A stretch of 64,000 bases of DNA from Adlercreutzia shanghongiae (GTDB lineage: Bacteria > Actinomycetota > Coriobacteriia > Coriobacteriales > Eggerthellaceae): assembly GCF_035830635.1 (NCBI RefSeq), contig NZ_JAYMFI010000001.1:186001-250000 (forward strand), in the 5' to 3' direction. Made by a program: the position numbers and the translations under genes. Of the stretch, positions 7,257 through 15,698 are shown one piece after another (the first letter of the stretch is position 1; each line of letters opens with the position of its first letter). The notes beneath the pieces were generated by a model. The model did not search any database. It saw only the letters and a program-made list of their open reading frames with translations, and was not told where the DNA came from.

Positions 7257-8180
7257 GTGGCCGTTATTTACGATCTCAATCGACCGAACCCGCTGAACGT
7301 GCCCTGCGCTCCGGATGCCTGCAAGCCCCCCTTGGTGCAGATTCTCACCTCCGACGAGTTTAGTCAACTGGACAGCATCTCCCAGGAAGCCCGCACCGAG
7401 CTGGCGGCCCTGGAGCTTTCCGAGGCCAACTTCGTGGAGCTGTATCCCGCCTTCGTCATCGGCTCGTTCTCGGTGCCCGACAAAGCCGACCCCACAGGCG
7501 ACCCCGAGACCCTATCTTTTTACCTGGAGGCCGACCACCTCATCTTCATCGACGACGGCACCATCGCCCAAAACACCCTGAACAAGGTGGCGGCCACGGG
7601 CATCCTCACCAAGCCCACCACCTCGCATGCGCTCTACGCTTTCATGAAGACGCTCATCGCCGATGATTTCACGTGGTTCTCGGCCATGGAGGATGCCATG
7701 GAAGCCCTCGAAGATGCCATGATCACCCGCCAGGCGGACATCTCGTCGCAGACCATCATGAGCTACCGGCGCGCCGCCATGCGCATGGGCTCTTACTATC
7801 AGCAGATCGGCGTCATGGCCGACCTCATCGCCGACAACGAAAACAAGGTCATGTCCCGCGAAGAAGCCCGCACCTTCGGGCACATCGTCAGCCACGCCAA
7901 CCATCTGGCCGACCGCGCCAGCATGCTGCGCGAGTACAGCCTGCAGCTTTACGAGCTGCACCAGACCCAGATCGACCTCAAGCAGAACTCCACCATGCAG
8001 ATTCTCACCATCGTTACGGTCATGTTCGCACCGCTGACGCTCGTCACCGGCTGGTTCGGCATGAACCTCGCCGTTTTGCCCGGCCTCGATTGGCCCTACA
8101 TGGCCTTCACGATTATCGGGCTGGCGGCCATCATGATCGTGGTGATGGTCATCTTCTTCAAGAAGAAGAAGTGGCTCTAG
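7257..8180 (+). CDS. corA: CorA family magnesium/divalent cation transporter
   Basis: The 307-residue protein ends in two transmembrane helices. The first is followed by the GMN selectivity motif (GWFGMNLAVLPG, about residues 265-276), and a Lys-rich end follows the second. The long N-terminal part is the cytoplasmic funnel domain that forms the pentamer. CorA proteins conduct Mg2+ (also Co2+ and Ni2+) down the membrane potential. The GTG at 7257 is chosen because GAGAGGAGG sits 6-7 bases before it and the protein then has family length. The same frame stays open much further upstream, but that stretch is antisense to folC. Confidence 0.88.
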   Translation: MAVIYDLNRPNPLNVPCAPDACKPPLVQILTSDEFSQLDSISQEARTELAALELSEANFVELYPAFVIGSFSVPDKADPTGDPETLSFYLEADHLIFIDDGTIAQNTLNKVAATGILTKPTTSHALYAFMKTLIADDFTWFSAMEDAMEALEDAMITRQADISSQTIMSYRRAAMRMGSYYQQIGVMADLIADNENKVMSREEARTFGHIVSHANHLADRASMLREYSLQLYELHQTQIDLKQNSTMQILTIVTVMFAPLTLVTGWFGMNLAVLPGLDWPYMAFTIIGLAAIMIVVMVIFFKKKKWL

Positions 8181-8216
8181 CCAGCGCGCCACGTGGAAGC
8201 GCGCCCGCCTCTTGCC

Positions 8217-8813
8217 CTACTCGGGCTTCAGCAGTTCGCCTAGGGTGGCGAAATCGTTCTCCAGTGCCACGCGCTTGCTGCCATCGTACAGGGCCGCCGC
8301 CGGGTGAAAGATGGGGAACACCTTGAAGCGCCCGGCTGTCTGCAGCGTGCCGTGCAAACGCGTGATGCCCACGTCGGTCTTCAGGATGAACTTCGTGGAA
8401 AAGTTGCCCAGCGTGACGATGAACTCGGGGCTGATGGTGCGCGTCTGCTCGCGCAGAAACGGCGTGCAGGCCTGAATCTCCTCGGGACGCGGATCGCGAT
8501 TGGAAGGCGGGCGACACTTCAACACGTTGGCGATGTACACGTCATCGCGCGTGAGGCCCGCGATGGCCAACAGCTCGTTGAGGTACTTGCCCGCCGCGCC
8601 CACGAAGGGCTCGCCCTGCAGGTCCTCGTTCTTGCCGGGGGCCTCGCCCACGATGAGCACCCGAGCTTCAGGGCTGCCGACGCCGAAGACCGTTTGGGTG
8701 CGGCCATCGCACAACGGGCAGCGGCGGCAAGCGGCCACTTCGGTTTGCAGCTCTTCCAGGGAAATATGGGGGCGCTGATGAGCGGTGTTCGTCTGGGAGC
8801 TCGTCATATCCAT
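8217..8813 (-). CDS. Family 4-type uracil-DNA glycosylase (iron-sulfur)
   Basis: The 198-residue protein has the four iron-sulfur Cys of family 4/5 UDGs: CxxC near residues 29-32, then Cys100 in LKCRPP and Cys116 in ACTPF. It also has the active-site region GEAPGKNEDLQGEPFVG and the C-terminal HPAAALY motif. The enzyme removes uracil from DNA at the start of base excision repair. A [4Fe-4S] cluster stabilises the fold. It is the last gene of a minus-strand run moeA-mogA-alr-udg, although a hairpin separates mogA from alr. No functional link with its neighbours is evident. Confidence 0.9.
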   Translation of the reverse strand: MDMTSSQTNTAHQRPHISLEELQTEVAACRRCPLCDGRTQTVFGVGSPEARVLIVGEAPGKNEDLQGEPFVGAAGKYLNELLAIAGLTRDDVYIANVLKCRPPSNRDPRPEEIQACTPFLREQTRTISPEFIVTLGNFSTKFILKTDVGITRLHGTLQTAGRFKVFPIFHPAAALYDGSKRVALENDFATLGELLKPE

Positions 8814-8866
8814 TAATCAAATCCTCTCTCACAGGTTCGCCCAAGGAAGTCAGCGAGGGTCCGGAT

Positions 8867-10291
8867 TTATATATAAATTCGAGGCATCCGGGAGCAGCCG
8901 AAACCGATGGCCACCTCGTGCTGGATGGTGCCGAGCGTTTCGGCCATCTGGTCAATGGTGACGGCCGCCTCGCCCTGCTCGCCCACAACGACGACCTCGT
9001 CGCCAATCTGGGGATCTAAATCGTTGCGCTGGCGCAGGTTCACTTCGAACATGCACTGGTCCATGCAGATGTTGCCCACCTGGTGGAAGCGGCGTCCGGC
9101 AAGCAGCACGTCGGTGCGGCCCGACAGGCCACGGCGAAACCCGTCGGCGTAGCCGATGGGAAGGGTGCAGATCTTCACGGCGCCGGGGCTGCGGTAGTGC
9201 AAGCCATAGCTTACGCCCTCCCCCACCGGCAGCGTCTTCACATCGGTGATGCGGGCCTTCACGCTCATGGCGGGCTTCAACTCGATCATCGGGTAAGCCT
9301 CGGGGCACGGGTAGAAGCCGTACAGCGAAATGCCGAGGCGCACCATATCCAGCTGCACCTCCGGGTAGCGGATGGCCGCCGCCGAGTTCGCCGCATGGAC
9401 GATGCCGGGATTGATGCCGGCGGCGCGCAGAGCGTTCACCGCCTCGTAGAAGCGCTTGACCTGGCGCTCGAAATCGATGGTGCCGGGGCAGTCGGCCGTG
9501 GCGAAGTGAGTGAACGTGCCCACCAAATCCAGCGCACGGTGGAACGATATCTGCCGCGCGAATTCCACCACTTCGTCGTAGCGCACGCCGATGCGGTTCA
9601 TACCCGTGTTCACCTTCAGATGGAAGGGAGCCGACAGCCCGAAGGCATCGGCGGCCTCGCCGTAGCGGATAGCGAACTCGGGCGTGTAGATAGAGGGCAT
9701 GATCTTGTAGGCCAACAACAGCGGAATGGCCGACGCCGGCGGCTCGCCCAGCACCAGGATGGGCGCGTTCACGTAGGCCTCGCGCAAGGCGATGGCCTCG
9801 TCCACCGTGGCCACGCCGAGATACTCGGCCCCCGAGTTCAGCGCCGTCTTCGCGCACTGCACGGCGCCGTGCCCGTAGCCATCGGCCTTCACCACGGCCA
9901 TAAGGCGCGTGCCCGGATTCAGGCGGCGCTTCACCGCCGAGGCGTTGTGGCGAATGGCGTTCAGGTCGATTTCCACCCAGGACCAGCGGCGGTCCGCTTC
10001 GGGAATGTGCGCGAGCTTGTCGGGGTCGAAGCGCAAAGCCTCGCCGGCCGGCGTGCCGCTCTCGGCGAAACGCAGCACCTCGCTGGCAGCCGAGGAAAGC
10101 TGCGTGACCGCTGGAGCTGCCGCCGCACCGGCGCCGGATGTCGGCGACCAGGCCTCGGCCAGCGAGCGCTCCTGCTTGCGGGCCACGAAGGACGTCTCGT
10201 CATAACGGGAGCCGCGCAGAGCATCGCCTGCGGACACGAAGTTCGGGTCGCGGCGCGAGAAGCCCGTGAACCCGTTGGGAAGATCAGCCAT
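8867..10291 (-). CDS. alr: Alanine racemase with N-terminal extension
   Basis: The 474-residue protein has the PLP-binding motif AVVKADGYGHGAV (Lys near 135), and the second catalytic Tyr lies in the C-terminal part near GNICMDQCMFEV. It makes D-alanine for peptidoglycan in the cytosol. Bacterial Alr is usually 360-390 residues. Here about 100 residues of unconserved, Ala-rich sequence precede WVEIDLNAIRHN. The ATG at 10291 has a GAGGGAG ribosome site and no better internal start is obvious, so the extension looks real. Confidence 0.93.
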   Translation of the reverse strand: MADLPNGFTGFSRRDPNFVSAGDALRGSRYDETSFVARKQERSLAEAWSPTSGAGAAAAPAVTQLSSAASEVLRFAESGTPAGEALRFDPDKLAHIPEADRRWSWVEIDLNAIRHNASAVKRRLNPGTRLMAVVKADGYGHGAVQCAKTALNSGAEYLGVATVDEAIALREAYVNAPILVLGEPPASAIPLLLAYKIMPSIYTPEFAIRYGEAADAFGLSAPFHLKVNTGMNRIGVRYDEVVEFARQISFHRALDLVGTFTHFATADCPGTIDFERQVKRFYEAVNALRAAGINPGIVHAANSAAAIRYPEVQLDMVRLGISLYGFYPCPEAYPMIELKPAMSVKARITDVKTLPVGEGVSYGLHYRSPGAVKICTLPIGYADGFRRGLSGRTDVLLAGRRFHQVGNICMDQCMFEVNLRQRNDLDPQIGDEVVVVGEQGEAAVTIDQMAETLGTIQHEVAIGFGCSRMPRIYI

Positions 10292-10308
10292 AACGCTCCC
10301 TCATTAAA

Positions 10309-10336
10309 GCGGCCGCGCCCCATCGAGCGCGGCCGC
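10309..10336 (-). terminator. GC-rich hairpin between mogA and alr
   Basis: GCGGCCGCGC and GCGCGGCCGC form a perfect 10-bp stem with an 8-base loop. On the minus strand it is followed only by TTTAAT, so it may be a weak terminator or attenuator at the mogA end. It is just upstream of the alr ribosome site. Confidence 0.55.
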
Positions 10337-10390
10337 AACAGCAAACACGTTCCGTGAGAGTATACCGCAGACCCGCTGCGGGAATGCGCG

Positions 10391-10924
10391 TTATCCGAGC
10401 TCGCCCCGCGCTGCGGCCGCAGCGAGCTTCTGGGCGAGGTCCTTCTGCGTGTCATGGCCCTCGCCGGCCATCATCTTCACAGCGTGCGGAAGGGCGGCCA
10501 CGATGCCCTCCCAGTTCTCGGTGGCCGCCTTGGTGGAGCCGGGCAGATTGATGATAAGCGTATGTCCGCGCTGGGCGCAGATGGCGCGCGAGAGCATGGC
10601 AAACGGCGTGATGGCAACGCTGTGGGCGCGCATGGCCTCGGCAATGCCGGGCACCTCGCGATCGGCCACATCGCGGGTGGCCTCGGGGGTCACGTCGCGC
10701 AGCGAGAGGCCCGAGCCGCCGCAGGTGAGCACGATGTCCGCGTCGGTATGGTCGCAGGCATCGATGAGCGCCCCGGCGATGAACGGGCGCTCGTCTTTCT
10801 CCACAACGCGGCGAAGGCACTCCCAGCCCTGCTCGGCGATGAGCTGCTCGAGCTTCTGGCCGGCCTCGTCGGTTTCCAGGGTGCGCGTGTCGGAACAGGT
10901 GATGATGGCGAACTTGATGGTCAT
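10391..10924 (-). CDS. mogA: MogA/MoaB-type molybdopterin adenylyltransferase
   Basis: The 177-residue protein shows the MogA/MoaB motifs TCGGSGLSLRDVTPEAT (about residues 68-84) and INLPGSTKA (about 127-135). The family adenylates molybdopterin before molybdate insertion by MoeA. The sequence does not clearly separate MogA from MoaB, so the symbol is tentative. It starts 8 bases after moeA, so the two are probably one transcript. A molybdoenzyme operon is present at 55257-57731. Confidence 0.87.
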   Translation of the reverse strand: MTIKFAIITCSDTRTLETDEAGQKLEQLIAEQGWECLRRVVEKDERPFIAGALIDACDHTDADIVLTCGGSGLSLRDVTPEATRDVADREVPGIAEAMRAHSVAITPFAMLSRAICAQRGHTLIINLPGSTKAATENWEGIVAALPHAVKMMAGEGHDTQKDLAQKLAAAAARGELG

Positions 10925-10932
10925 AGCTCCTC

Positions 10933-12189
10933 CTACAGGGCAACTTCTTCGGGTACGTCCAGCAGAATGCAGTCGACGACGCTGCCGGCCGGCTGAGGCT
11001 CGGTGCCGTCGGGCATGATGGCCATGCAGTTGGTCTTCTGAATGGGGCCGAACAGGCCCGAGCTCTGGTTCTTGGCCGGCGTCACCTCGTAGGCTCCGTC
11101 AGACGCGCGGGTAAGGTTCGCGCGCAGGAAGATGCGTCGCGGATCCTTGTTCTTCTCGTCGGCAGTCAGGCGCGCTTTCACCACGGGGTGGTCCATGAAG
11201 CGGTACCCCTGCATGGTGCGCAGCGCCGGGCGGATGAGCATCTGGAAGCCCACATAGGCCGCCGCCGGGTTGCCGGGCAGCCCGAACACGGGCACGCCCT
11301 CCACGATGCCGAAGGTCTGGGCCTTGCCGGGGCGCATGTTCACCGTGGTCATCATGAGCTCGCCCAGCTCGGCCACCACCGGCTTGATGAAGTCGAAGTC
11401 GCCGTTGGCGGCGCCTCCCGTGGTAATCACGAAGTCGTAGGCGCGGGCCGCCTCGGCCACGGCGTCGCGCAAGGCCTCGAAGGTGTCCTTCACGATGGGC
11501 AGCATGTGGGCCTCGGCACCGGCCTCGCGGGCGGCCGCGGCCATGGCGTAGCTGTTGGAGTTGCGGATCTTGCCGGGACCTGGCACCTCGGTCGGCGGCA
11601 CGAGCTCGCTGCCCGTGGCGATGATGGCCACGCGCGGGCGGCGGTGTACCGGCACCTCCAGCACGCCGCAGCCGGCCAGAAAGCCCACCCCGGCCGCCGT
11701 GAGCACATCGCCGGACTCGACGACCACCTCGCCGGCACGCGCCTCTTCGCCAGCGGGACGAACATTGGCGCCCACCTTGGCCGGGGCGGCGAAGGACACG
11801 ATGGAGCCGGGCTTGCCGTCGCCTTCCACCACACCCACAATCTCGTACTTCACCACCGCGTCGGCATCATCGGGAAGGCAGGCGCCGGTCATGATGCGCA
11901 CGCACTCGCCTGTGCCGATGGAGCCCTCGAACACGTCTCCCGCACCAATTTCGGCAATGACGCGCAGCGTGGCCGGAGCCTCTTCCGTAACCTCTGCAAG
12001 CTCGGCGGCGCACAGGGCGAACCCGTCCATGGCCGAATGAGCGAACGGCGACACGTCGATATCGCTCACCTGGTCGGCGGCAACGACGCGCCCCACGGCC
12101 TCGAGCAGCGGCACCGTTTCCACGGGCAGCTTTCCCACCGCCCCGCACACCAGCGCGCGGGCCTCCTCCAACGGAATCATTTCTTTCAC
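10933..12189 (-). CDS. moeA: Molybdopterin molybdotransferase
   Basis: The 418-residue protein starts MKEMIPLEEARALV and has the MoeA motif SPFAHSAMDGFAL. It also has the MPT-binding-domain pattern TTGGAANGDFDF and VFGLPGNPAAAYV, and the C-terminal beta-rich domain IV. MoeA inserts molybdate into adenylated molybdopterin to give active cofactor. It heads the moeA-mogA pair. Its product is needed by the molybdoenzyme encoded later in the window. Confidence 0.92.
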   Translation of the reverse strand: MKEMIPLEEARALVCGAVGKLPVETVPLLEAVGRVVAADQVSDIDVSPFAHSAMDGFALCAAELAEVTEEAPATLRVIAEIGAGDVFEGSIGTGECVRIMTGACLPDDADAVVKYEIVGVVEGDGKPGSIVSFAAPAKVGANVRPAGEEARAGEVVVESGDVLTAAGVGFLAGCGVLEVPVHRRPRVAIIATGSELVPPTEVPGPGKIRNSNSYAMAAAAREAGAEAHMLPIVKDTFEALRDAVAEAARAYDFVITTGGAANGDFDFIKPVVAELGELMMTTVNMRPGKAQTFGIVEGVPVFGLPGNPAAAYVGFQMLIRPALRTMQGYRFMDHPVVKARLTADEKNKDPRRIFLRANLTRASDGAYEVTPAKNQSSGLFGPIQKTNCMAIMPDGTEPQPAGSVVDCILLDVPEEVAL

Positions 12190-12340
12190 AGACGTTCCTT
12201 CCCCTTCAGGCTCTTGCGCACCTGGTTCGAAATTTTCTTCTGTTAATTATAGCCATCTAAGAATACTTTAAAAGCCCGAACAGCGGGGTTCGCCTCCGCG
12301 CTACAATGACCCTATCATCTTCCAAGGAAAGAAGGCACCC

Positions 12341-13462
12341 ATGAGCTTCGCCGTGACCCCCTACACGCCGCCCGATTTCGATGCCGCGCACTTGAGGGAG
12401 GCGCCGGATACGCGCCTTGAGCCGGCACCGAAGGATTTCGTGGCGCCCGAGGGCTACCACGCCATGTCCATCTATCCGGAATACCTGAAGCTTAACGGCC
12501 AGTGGGTGCTCGCTCGCGATTCCCGTATGGATTGCGTGGCCGTGGTGGAAGACGGCGAGATTTTCGTGCGCGAGTTTCGCCACATCAAGAAGGGCGATCT
12601 CATCGCCTGCGGACGCACAGAGCACGGCGAAGAGGGCATCCTCGTCTACACCGAGGGCTTCCGCGAGCTGGATCTGCCCGAACCCGGCGCCCCTCACCCC
12701 GGCGGTCACGACAACTTCGCCTTCCGCCTGGGCCGCTCTCGCGAGACCGCGTTCTCCCGCGACTACGACGAGCTCTACGAGCTGCTCGAGCATGAGCGCG
12801 AGCACGGCTACGTTGTTTGGGTGCTGGGGCCAGCCTTCTCGTTCAACGGATACTCCCGCGATGCCTTCGCGAAGATCATCGACGCCGGCTACGTGGATGC
12901 GGTCTTCGCCGGCAACGCCTTAGCCACCCACGATTTGGAAGGCGCCTACTTCCACACGGCGCTCGGCCAGGACATCGACACCCAGGAGAACCGCCCTAAC
13001 GGCCACTACCACCACCTGGACACCATCAATCGCGTGCGCTACTGGGGCAGCATCGACAAGTTCATCGAAGAGGAGCACGTGCACGACGGCATCATGCACG
13101 CCCTCGAGAAGAACCACGTACCCTACGTGCTCGCCGGTTCCATTCGCGACGACGGGCCCCTGCCCGGCGTGTTCGGCAACGCCTATGCGGCCCAAGACGT
13201 CATGCGCAGCCACATTCGCAAGGCCACCACGGTCATCTGCCTGGCCACCATGCTGCACACCATCGCCACGGGCAACATGACCCCGAGCTACCGCGTGCTG
13301 GAGGACGGCACCGTGCGCCCCGTGTACTTCTACTGCGTGGATATCGCCGAGTTCACCGTGAACAAGCTGGTAGATCGCGGAAGCCTCGCCAGCCGCGGCA
13401 TCGTCACCAACGTCCAAGACTTCATCGCCCATGTAGGCAAGGGCCTGGGAGTTTTAGGGTAA
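12341..13462 (+). CDS. Ornithine cyclodeaminase of the archaeal (TIGR00300/ArgZ C-terminal) type
   Basis: The 373-residue protein resembles the family known as TIGR00300, whose archaeal and cyanobacterial members convert ornithine to proline and ammonia with bound NAD+. The C-terminal half has AGNALATHDLEGAY, VLAGSIRDDGPLPGV and LATMLHTIATGNM, a deoxyhypusine-synthase-like Rossmann core. The N-terminal half corresponds to the LOR/SDH-type domain. It is unrelated to the bacterial mu-crystallin ornithine cyclodeaminases. It stands alone, ending at a bidirectional terminator. The family assignment is from memory of motifs; the substrate is inferred. Confidence 0.7.
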   Translation: MSFAVTPYTPPDFDAAHLREAPDTRLEPAPKDFVAPEGYHAMSIYPEYLKLNGQWVLARDSRMDCVAVVEDGEIFVREFRHIKKGDLIACGRTEHGEEGILVYTEGFRELDLPEPGAPHPGGHDNFAFRLGRSRETAFSRDYDELYELLEHEREHGYVVWVLGPAFSFNGYSRDAFAKIIDAGYVDAVFAGNALATHDLEGAYFHTALGQDIDTQENRPNGHYHHLDTINRVRYWGSIDKFIEEEHVHDGIMHALEKNHVPYVLAGSIRDDGPLPGVFGNAYAAQDVMRSHIRKATTVICLATMLHTIATGNMTPSYRVLEDGTVRPVYFYCVDIAEFTVNKLVDRGSLASRGIVTNVQDFIAHVGKGLGVLG

Positions 13463-13504
13463 CGTTCCAAGCAGAGGGAAACTTCGCAGCATCAACCAAA
13501 AAAG

Positions 13505-13537
13505 AAGGCGCGGCAGCCACCAGAGCTGTCGCGCCTT
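13505..13537. terminator. Bidirectional terminator
   Basis: AAGGCGCG and CGCGCCTT form a stem with a short inner extension, with A-rich sequence on the left and TTTTC on the right. It lies between two convergent genes and can serve both. Confidence 0.8.
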
Positions 13538-13557
13538 TTCTGCGTCATCGACAAAGG

Positions 13558-14652
13558 CTAGGAACGGCCCTCCTCCGTCGCCTCCGCGATCTCCGCAGCC
13601 GTCACCGGCTGGCCATTGAGGTAACCAACATGGAACTCGGCTCGCTCCATGGCCTCGCGGTAGTCCTTGGTGTTGGTGAACATCTCATGACCCCACCAGC
13701 CCTTTTTCAGCTTGATGGACCGATAAACAGCAGCCACGACAAGCGCCGCGTTGCCGATAAGGGCCAGGGCCGAGACGACAGTCATGGGCATGACGTTCAC
13801 GGCGCCGTTAGTCATGATGCCATCAGCGTACATGGTGGGCAGTACGCTAAACGGCGCGTTTTCCATAAACAGCGGAAACACCTGGGCGAACATGCACCAG
13901 AACGTCAGCGTGTGACCGCGGTTGATAAGCCAGGAGCCACGATTCCACACGAAGGCGAGAATCGTAGGGGCCAGCAGCAGGGCCACGCCGCAGTACCAGG
14001 AGTGCGTAGGAAGATTGTTGTAGGTGTAGGCGAAGTTCCACAGGTCATAGGGAATAATCCAAATCCAGGTCATATCGGCCCAGATAACGTCGCGTCCGCC
14101 GCTCTCGCCCAAAGGCTTGCTCACGTAGATGTGCATGACAGCAGTCAGACCAGCGATGCAGAGAATGCCGGCAATGGCGTTCATCACGTTATGCCAACCG
14201 CCATACAGCCACACACCCTCGCTCGAGAGGTCCCAGGTGTACCACGCGGCGAAGGCATGCTCGAAGTCGCTCACCACGGCGATGAGGATGTTCAGAATGA
14301 GAATGCCCGGAACCGTGTAGATGAACCACTTCTTCTTACCGATACCCCACTGGAAGCGAATGAGCATGAAGCTGATGCAGGACAGCAAAGCAGCGTACAG
14401 CTTCGCGTAGTGGAACCAGCCGTTCATATACAGATGCGTCTGATTCTGCAGGGCCCACTCCGCGCCGCTGCCCGCGCCGATGGCCACAGCCAGGCAGTAG
14501 ATGGTCACAATGACAGGAATCACAACGATCATGACGAGAGCACCGCGCTTGCTCTTAATGGACCACCAGTTGAGCAGCATGAGGACCAGCAGAACAGCAA
14601 TCAGACCTCCCCACTGGAAAATCGCGTTCTCCCCGTATACCTGAAACAGCAT
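13558..14652 (-). CDS. Polytopic membrane protein resembling DUF5692
   Basis: The 364-residue protein has about ten hydrophobic helices from residue 10 to 345 and a short polar C-terminus. Aromatic-rich loops (NGWFHYAKLYAALLSC, GWHNVMNA, IPYDLWNFAYTYNNLP) are typical of a membrane family I associate with the name DUF5692. Its function is unknown. The ATG at 14652 is chosen because AGGAGA lies just before it and the protein then begins with the first helix region. It is divergent from a FadR/GntR regulator. Two matching operators lie between them, so it is probably that regulator's target and may transport or sense a small metabolite. Confidence 0.65.
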   Translation of the reverse strand: MLFQVYGENAIFQWGGLIAVLLVLMLLNWWSIKSKRGALVMIVVIPVIVTIYCLAVAIGAGSGAEWALQNQTHLYMNGWFHYAKLYAALLSCISFMLIRFQWGIGKKKWFIYTVPGILILNILIAVVSDFEHAFAAWYTWDLSSEGVWLYGGWHNVMNAIAGILCIAGLTAVMHIYVSKPLGESGGRDVIWADMTWIWIIPYDLWNFAYTYNNLPTHSWYCGVALLLAPTILAFVWNRGSWLINRGHTLTFWCMFAQVFPLFMENAPFSVLPTMYADGIMTNGAVNVMPMTVVSALALIGNAALVVAAVYRSIKLKKGWWGHEMFTNTKDYREAMERAEFHVGYLNGQPVTAAEIAEATEEGRS

Positions 14653-14725
14653 ACTTCTCCTTTCCTCGTTGAGCCTGCAGGGGCCGTTCCCGTTTCTCCT
14701 CGGCTTCCCTGCCTTCTTCCTTTTG

Positions 14726-14736
14726 TGGTATGACCA
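14726..14736. promoter_or_regulatory. GntR/FadR-type operator 1
   Basis: TGGTATGACCA matches the FadR-subfamily consensus TGGTNNNACCA. It lies 74 bases upstream of the membrane protein start. Half-sites ATACCAC and CTACCA follow at about 14748-14760. Confidence 0.65.
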
Positions 14737-14832
14737 CATGCAGAACATACCACACTACCAAACTACTGTAAATATCCTGGGAGAATTTTCTTTACTGAAA
14801 TGGTCATTTATCTTGTTTGGAATTCTGGTTTG

Positions 14833-14843
14833 TGGTATTACCA
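14833..14843. promoter_or_regulatory. GntR/FadR-type operator 2
   Basis: TGGTATTACCA, almost identical to the site at 14726, lies 32 bases before the regulator start and is followed by another half-site (TTACCA). Its position suggests autoregulation. Confidence 0.65.
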
Positions 14844-14874
14844 ATTACCAGACATACAGCAGCAAAGGAGAACT

Positions 14875-15585
14875 ATGCAATTCGAGCCTATCAAATCACC
14901 CAGTCTCAAGGATCTTTTCGTCTCTCAGCTTGAGGGAATGATTCTCTCGGGCGAGCTGGCCGTTGGGCAGAAGCTGCCACCAGAGCGCGACCTGGCCGAG
15001 CAAATGGGCGTGAGCCGCACAGTAATCAACACCGGCATCGCCGAGCTCGCATCCAAGGGATTCATTGAGATTCGCCCGCGCAAGGGCGTCTTCGTCGCCG
15101 ACTACCGCCGCACCGGTTCCATCAGCACCCTTATCTCAATCATGAACTTCAACGGAGGCCAGCTCCCGCGCCGCGAGATCCACTCCCTTCTGGAGCTGAG
15201 GCTTGCCCTCGAGATTCTCTGCCTCCACGAGGCAATTCCCGTCATGACCGAAGAGGGCTTAGCGACGCTTCGCGAATGTCTTGACCGCCTCATGGCCTGC
15301 CAGACGCCAGCGGAAACCGCCGAGGGCCGCTTCGAATTCGGCCACGAGCTCGACTGCCTTAGCGGGAACACCATCCTCCCCTTGCTCAGCCACTCCTTCA
15401 AGCGTCCCATCGTCTCGTTGTGGACGGAATACGGAAAGCGCTACGGTATCGAGCTGCTTAAAGACCACTGCTTGAAGCGCTTCGAGTACATCGAGGCAGG
15501 CGACATCGAAGGCGCCGTAGCTTGGACGAAAACCTGCCTCCTCGAAACCATCGACGGCAACCGCCCGCTCTACGGCACGCACTAG
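14875..15585 (+). CDS. FadR/GntR family transcriptional regulator
   Basis: The 236-residue protein has an N-terminal winged helix-turn-helix (LPPERDLAEQMGVSRTVINTGIAELASKGFIEIRPRKGVFV, about residues 37-77 taken in parts). An all-helical FCD-type ligand domain follows (about 95-230). FCD regulators usually respond to carboxylic acids or sugar acids. The ATG at 14875 has AAAGGAG before it and gives the usual start. The frame is open further upstream, but that part overlaps the operators. It likely controls itself and the divergent membrane protein; the ligand is unknown. Confidence 0.87.
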   Translation: MQFEPIKSPSLKDLFVSQLEGMILSGELAVGQKLPPERDLAEQMGVSRTVINTGIAELASKGFIEIRPRKGVFVADYRRTGSISTLISIMNFNGGQLPRREIHSLLELRLALEILCLHEAIPVMTEEGLATLRECLDRLMACQTPAETAEGRFEFGHELDCLSGNTILPLLSHSFKRPIVSLWTEYGKRYGIELLKDHCLKRFEYIEAGDIEGAVAWTKTCLLETIDGNRPLYGTH

Positions 15586-15647
15586 AGCCTTACCGCCGCG
15601 CATTAGCCGCAAAGCACGCTTGGCTTCACGTTGAGCATCATACAAAA

Positions 15648-15674
15648 AGGGCCGCTTCCGAAGAAGCGGCCCTT
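15648..15674. terminator. Bidirectional terminator between the GntR gene and eno
   Basis: AAGGGCCGCTTC and GAAGCGGCCCTT form a perfect 12-bp stem, flanked by A-rich sequence on the left, between two convergent genes. Confidence 0.85.
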
Positions 15675-15698
15675 GCTTGCGCTTTGGCTTAGGATGTT

